A stretch of DNA of 25,683 nucleotides from a virus, in IMG/VR virus record IMGVR_UViG_3300007537_000015, positions 1 through 25,683 of that record. One strand, 5' to 3'. Positions within the stretch are counted from its first letter, which is position 1. Each line of letters begins with the position of its first letter. Under the pieces are notes generated by a model that searched no databases, was not told the DNA's origin, and worked only from the letters and a program-made list of their open reading frames with translations. Below are positions 17,469-23,400 of this stretch, in pieces. Position numbers and translations under genes: made by a program.

Positions 17469-20400
17469 GAGAGTATATTTAATAGTAACTAGTTGACTAA
17501 TTCCTTAATTCATGTTTCAATATAAGTAACTTAATTAAGGAGATATTGTGTCAACTAAACGAAAAACATGGTCGGCAGAAGATACTAGATATCTGAAAGC
17601 CAACTATTGCTCTTTGACAATAAAAGAAGTTGCTGAGAATCTAAATAGAACATATCAGCGACTTGTAAATATGTAAATAAGGGGCCTTTTAAAACTCCGT
17701 GAACCTCTAGACAAATGAGGATGTCGGTTTATAACCGGCTTACGGCGAATGCAATGACGCCGTGCCAAGCTTGGAAGGAAACTTCCTTGAAGGTGTAGAG
17801 ACTATCAATGAGACTAAGTCATAAAATGATACGTCGATAAAATTTGTTAACAGCGCGGGGCACTATTTATATATCAACGTCTTTCTCTAGACATTTGAGA
17901 TATATAAGTCAATAACATAGTCCAAATTAAAGCCAATTTACACATTGATTGACCGAGTGTGTATGTATAAGTAATTATACATAGAGAACGCAACTTAAAT
18001 CGGTGAACCCCAAGGGGAATACCGAGGGTAAGACTCAAGAAATTGAGATCCCGTAGAGACTTCGGAGTTTAACTCCGTTAATGTTAATAATCTGGGCCGA
18101 CTGGCCGTAAGGATAACATAAATGGGAAAATATAATATAAACTGTAGTCCAGATATAAATAATCCAAAAATGTCATGGGCATTTGGATTTACAGCAGCAG
18201 ATGGTTCATTAGTTAAAACTAATAGAACACGTGATCCTAATATTATATCTTATACATTAAATGCAAAAGACGCAGATGTGCTATATAAGATAAAACATAT
18301 ATTTCAGTTAGATCACCCTGTAAAGTTTTATACTAATAATCAAGGAAAAGATACCGTATATTTGAGATTTACTGACAATAGATATGAACATCTATTGTTC
18401 TCTAAAGATCAATTAAATATCAAAAATGCTTTTCCTCAATCATTTATCAACAACAACACAAGACATTATCTTCGTGGACTCATAGATGGAGATGGATGTT
18501 TACATCATAGAAAACGTGGTGGATTTATGATTGTGTTTATAAATGAGAATGAGGAGATAGTTAAGAATTTCTCCTACTGTGTTGCTAAATATTTAGGTCT
18601 AAGTTTTAAAATACCAAAACTAGTGGAAAAAGATCATATATGGAGAATTCAATATGAATCTAGATCAGCTAGGATATTAGCTTGGTGGTTATATCATGGT
18701 GAAATTGATGAAATGTCTCTCCAACGAAAAAGAGATTCATATCAATCCATGGTTAATCCATTAAATAATAACCTAGATCAGTTTTTTGACGCATTTTTTG
18801 GTAAAGAACTTAGATACATACCTAAGAGAAAAAACAATGGACTTATTGTACCAATACCAATGAATAACCATGCAAATTCTTTAAATATATGTAAAGGAAT
18901 TCAAAATGTTTGTTCAGCGTACAACGTAAAGTCTATACCTTTACCAGTAAATAAAGGAAATGTAAAATATTATATTCCCTATTTCCCAAAAGAATATGTT
19001 TCTAGCATTAAAATGTTGCGCCCCTTCAAATATTTACTTGAAGGGTGAAGATATAGTCCAATATGTCGGTTATTTTAGCATGGCCGAAGGAAAACTCCTT
19101 TAAATCAGGGAACCTAATATTAGGAATCCTGAGATAACTTCATGTTATGAAGTATTGCAGAGACTTTACCGATAATTCGCTGAGTTATTGGTAAGATAAT
19201 ATAAATGACACACAGTGTTTATAAATTATAATACTAGGAGCAGCAAATGAAAACAATAAGTAAGGAATTAATAGGAACCTCAATTGGAACATTATTGGGA
19301 GATTCCTGGTTAGAAAAATATGCATTAAGCTGTGAACATAGTAAACAAGATAGTGAATATATACATTGGAAAAAAGATATATTCGATCAACTATCTGGTA
19401 GAAAATGTGCTCTATATAATAGAGTTGGTAGAACAAAAACTATTAATAATATAGAAACAACATCATGTGATTCTATTCAACTAAAACTACTTTATAGAGA
19501 TTTAGTTAAACTACTAGTTCCACTTATGTATAATGCGGATAATAAAAAGACTATAACCAACAAGGCATTAAATTTAATAACTCCATTTGGTTTTATTATG
19601 TGGTATTTTGATGACGGGAGTTTTAACTACTCTCAAATATCAAGTTCTATATATACTAATGGGTTTACAATTTATGAACATAAACTATTGAAGAAATGGT
19701 TGTTAGATAAATATAATATTAATGCAAATATTGTTAATAAATCAAATAGTAAGTGTCTATACTTTAAAAGGAAAGACACTCTTAAACTATTAGCATTCAT
19801 AGAATCTAATTGTAAGAACATACCTATTTGTATGAGACGTAAAATTCCTATAGAATGGAAAAATATACATTACAATAGTAATTACAAATGGAACAGAATA
19901 TCATACAAATTATCTGATTATGATGCTAAAAAGAAGATCAAGGAAAATCTTCTTAATTATCATAAAAATGTTGACAATACTAATATTGATAAAAATACAT
20001 ATTTCAATATTATTGGTTATAAAAACTGGAATGATTCATATAGTATTTCCAAAGCAATTAGGAGAGTATTTGGATCAATAAACGCTGCATTAATATATTC
20101 TAACTTGCCTACAAATATTTGCTGAAGATATAGTCCAAAATGCATGCAAATCCACGTAGTTTTAGTCGTAAACAATCTGCGACCTAATGAAGTAATTCAT
20201 TAGTAAAAATGTTACTTGTACGGTGAAACCTAAATCTGATTAACCATTTTTGGCCAAAGGACAAGGCAATACCGTGGCTTACAATACAGTAAGTCGTACA
20301 GACTTGACAGGAGAATATATGGCAAATCAACATTCATGTGGTTGGTCAGTAAGTGAAGATAAAGTAATTAAAATGTATTACGGTAGTAAAACATATGCCG

Positions 20401-23400
20401 ATATATCTAAATTACTTAAGAATAGAAGCAAACAGGCTGTTAAAAACAGGTGTAAGGTTCTTGGATTACAAAGTTCAAAGAAACAATGGACATCCGAGGA
20501 ACTTAATATTCTTAAAAATAGCTATGCTAACAATCCACATATTTGTGAACTTCTTCCCAGGTGGAACTGGGAATCCATAAAAAGACAAGCCAATAATATT
20601 GGTTTAAAAGTTAAATATGGAACATATAAGTTCAACCATATGTTTTTCAACAAATTAACGGAGAAATCTGCATACATTCTAGGATTTATAGCAGCAGACG
20701 GTTATCTCAATATTAATGCTAATCGAATAGAAATCGGGCTCCAAAATAAAGATAGGAACCATTTGATTAGTATTGCCAATGCAATGGAATATAATGGTCC
20801 AATATATGAGAAACCTAAAAGTAAATCAGTTCGATTACAAATTGCTAGTACTAAGTTATTAGAAGACGTAATCGAATTATTAGGGGTTAGAAACAACAAA
20901 TCTCTAACTTTAAAATCTGCTGATATCCCAAATATTCTTATGCCACATTTTATACGTGGCTATTTTGATGGAGATGGACATATAAGTGGATCTTCAAAAA
21001 GGATAGTATTTTTGGGAACAGAAGAATTCTTAGAATGGATAGATGTATATATACATAAAACTCTCAATACGAGTAAGAGAAAATGTCCTAAAAAGAAAGG
21101 ACATGAAAATGTATATTATATCGGATATTATGGCACTGATTACAGTAAAGTTTGTAATCTAATATATAATGGTGCGACAATATATCTTAATAGAAAGTAT
21201 CAACGATATGTTAATTTGTGTCGGAGCGTTAAACGCTAAATGTAACACATCCTGTTCCGGGATGAAGATATAGTCGATTCCGTTAGAAATAACGGTAGTC
21301 AATTTTGACGTAAATATAAATGGGAAAGCGTAATTATACTGCGCCTATATGTAAAAATACATATAGAAAATTCGGCTCTGTCGGAGGAGTCAATATATGA
21401 GAAAATTAAGTCCAAGAAATCAACATCTCTTACCTAAGAGTGCTACTGAACAAGAATGGAAGGAATTACTAATATCTTTAATGAGAGAATGTGCTGAAAA
21501 GAATGATAAACTCTCTTATAATTTGTTTAGAGATTTTATTCCAAATAGAAATCTTGCAAGATCATGTGAAAGAATATTCGGATCTTGGAATGAAGCACTT
21601 AGAGCTGCTGGATTTCCAGTAAAGAAGAGATGGAGAATCAATGATACTTACATTTTAAATAGCATTAAAAAATGCTATAATGAAAATGGATATGTTACTT
21701 ATAGCATGTTAGAGGATACTAAAAAATGTGGCGTATCTGTAACAACAATCGAACGTCACTTTGGATCTTTTAACAATGCTTTAAAAAGAGCTAATGTACC
21801 AGTACATAGAAGTGCCGGTTATTTTGCTCACCCAAGAGTAGCAAAAGATGGTCATAAATGTGATTCAATTGCAGAAAGTATTATTGATAATTGGTTATAT
21901 GAACATAAAGTAAAACACTATATACATTATGAGTATCCTCATGATGATATGTTCAATAACGGGTTTAATAATCACATGCAATGTGATTTTTATTTACCTG
22001 ATAATAATGTATACATAGAATATTTTGGCATGTCAAGCATAAATGCGAAGACTGCTAAATATAGAGCAATAAGAAAAAGATATAGGACAACTATTACTAG
22101 AAAAATGGCACTATGTAATAAACTTAATATTAGCTTAATATGTATATATCATAATGACCTAAGAAACCTGGATAAATGCTTAAAACAATTGAAAACTCCG
22201 AGCATATAAATATTAATTTATATGTGTAACGACTCAGATTTAATTATCTGGACACATCATGTAGCATGATGTGTAAAAACCGAAAATCCTGTAAAAAGGA
22301 TTATGGTATAGTCTATACACTTGGTGACAAGTGAATATATGGGAATCGCCGGTTCAATGATTACTACAATTTTTGATCGTTCTTCTTTGTATCAACTGAT
22401 ACATAGTAAGAATGATGAAGATTATATGTACTATGCGAAAGAAGGCGAAGGCTATCAGTTAGCTAATACTAATAATGACCCTTGGGCTTGGTCCAAGAGA
22501 GTTCAAAATATGGCAACTGATGGAACTTATGATACCGATATGCGAAAGGCCGAGTATTCAGATCAAATTATGCCGCCAAACTCACTAGAGTTGACAGCGT
22601 AGATAACTGATCTGCATAGTTGACATCTTATTACTTCTTATGTTATAATATGCATAAGGATTAAACAATGAATGATGTTAGAAATAAAGCAGACAAATGG
22701 TTCTTTGAGAAACTAAATGATTATGTTAGAACAAATGGCGTTCTACCATCTCGCATACAATTTGCAGACTCTCTCCAATTGACTATCGCAATGTTCGATA
22801 GATTCATGAAGAAGAGATTCGGCAATTGGAATGAGTTTATTATTAAGTCAGGATATAAACCACCTAAGAGGTTTATAGTAAATGATAAAGATAAACAAGA
22901 GATGATTGAGCAATTTGTTCAGTTCGAATCCGAATATGGATACGAACCTCAGTTACGTTCTTTCCGGGCAAAAGATGGCTATAAATGGACCAAACAAATA
23001 ATACTTAAAACGTTTGGTACATGGAATGGTTATCGTAAAGCATGCGGAAAAACAGAATGTAATAGAGGGTCCATGTCTATATTTAGAGATGATAAAAAGC
23101 TCTTATCCGAGTTGAAAGAAACTTGTTTGAGACTAGACACTACAGATTCCAATGTTGTATGTGATCATCTCCTTGGCAGTAAATATTTATATCAATTAAG
23201 ATTTGGTAACTGGCAAGCAGCAATAACTAAATGTGGTTTAAAACATATGTTATGCAAAACAGTAGGAAATCGAACAAAGGCAGAAGATGGACACATGTGT
23301 GATTCAATGGGTGAAGCTATTGTTGATAATTGGCTTTATCATAATAATATAGATCACGATGTACATGTTTCCTATCCTGGAAAAAATAGATGTACTTGCG

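Larger units (their letters stand above)
19071..20142 (+). ncRNA. Group I intron C in tail tube gene
   Basis: About 1072 nt. Guide GCCGA (19083-19087) pairs with exon 3; GCATG (19078-19082) directly upstream pairs with the start of exon 4 (CATGC). P4-P6 lie around 19101-19135. P7 strands are GCAGAGACT (19157-19165) and AAGATATAGTCC (20125-20136). Endonuclease gene in the P8 region. Ends with G20142. Confidence 0.88.

Noticed and set aside
17358-17490. A 44-aa small protein ending at TAG 17490.
   Set aside because: It is exon 1 of the tail tube read into intron A. The last seven residues are intron-encoded.
17801-17822. GACTA...AAGTC close together as the P7 of a very short intron A.
   Set aside because: Only about 8 nt would lie between the strands, leaving no room for P3 and P8. 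CATAGTCC at 17916-17923 fits the 3' strand better.
17862-17874. Alternative exon 2 ACTATTTATATAT, which reads T-I-Y-I and also keeps frame with exon 3.
   Set aside because: CCAATTTACACAT at 17933-17945 gives P-I-Y-T, the family sequence, follows an intron-terminal G, ends in U, and has both guide pairing and P10. The earlier candidate lacks a terminal G and guide pairing.
20250-20318. N-terminal extension of the intron D endonuclease.
   Set aside because: It is P4-P7 ribozyme core read through by chance, without a binding site. ATG 20319 follows CAGGAG.
22321-22602. A free-standing 93-aa gene starting at TTG 22321.
   Set aside because: The first seven codons are intron E. From 22342 the sequence is the direct continuation of the tail tube motif GKR-GIAGS.
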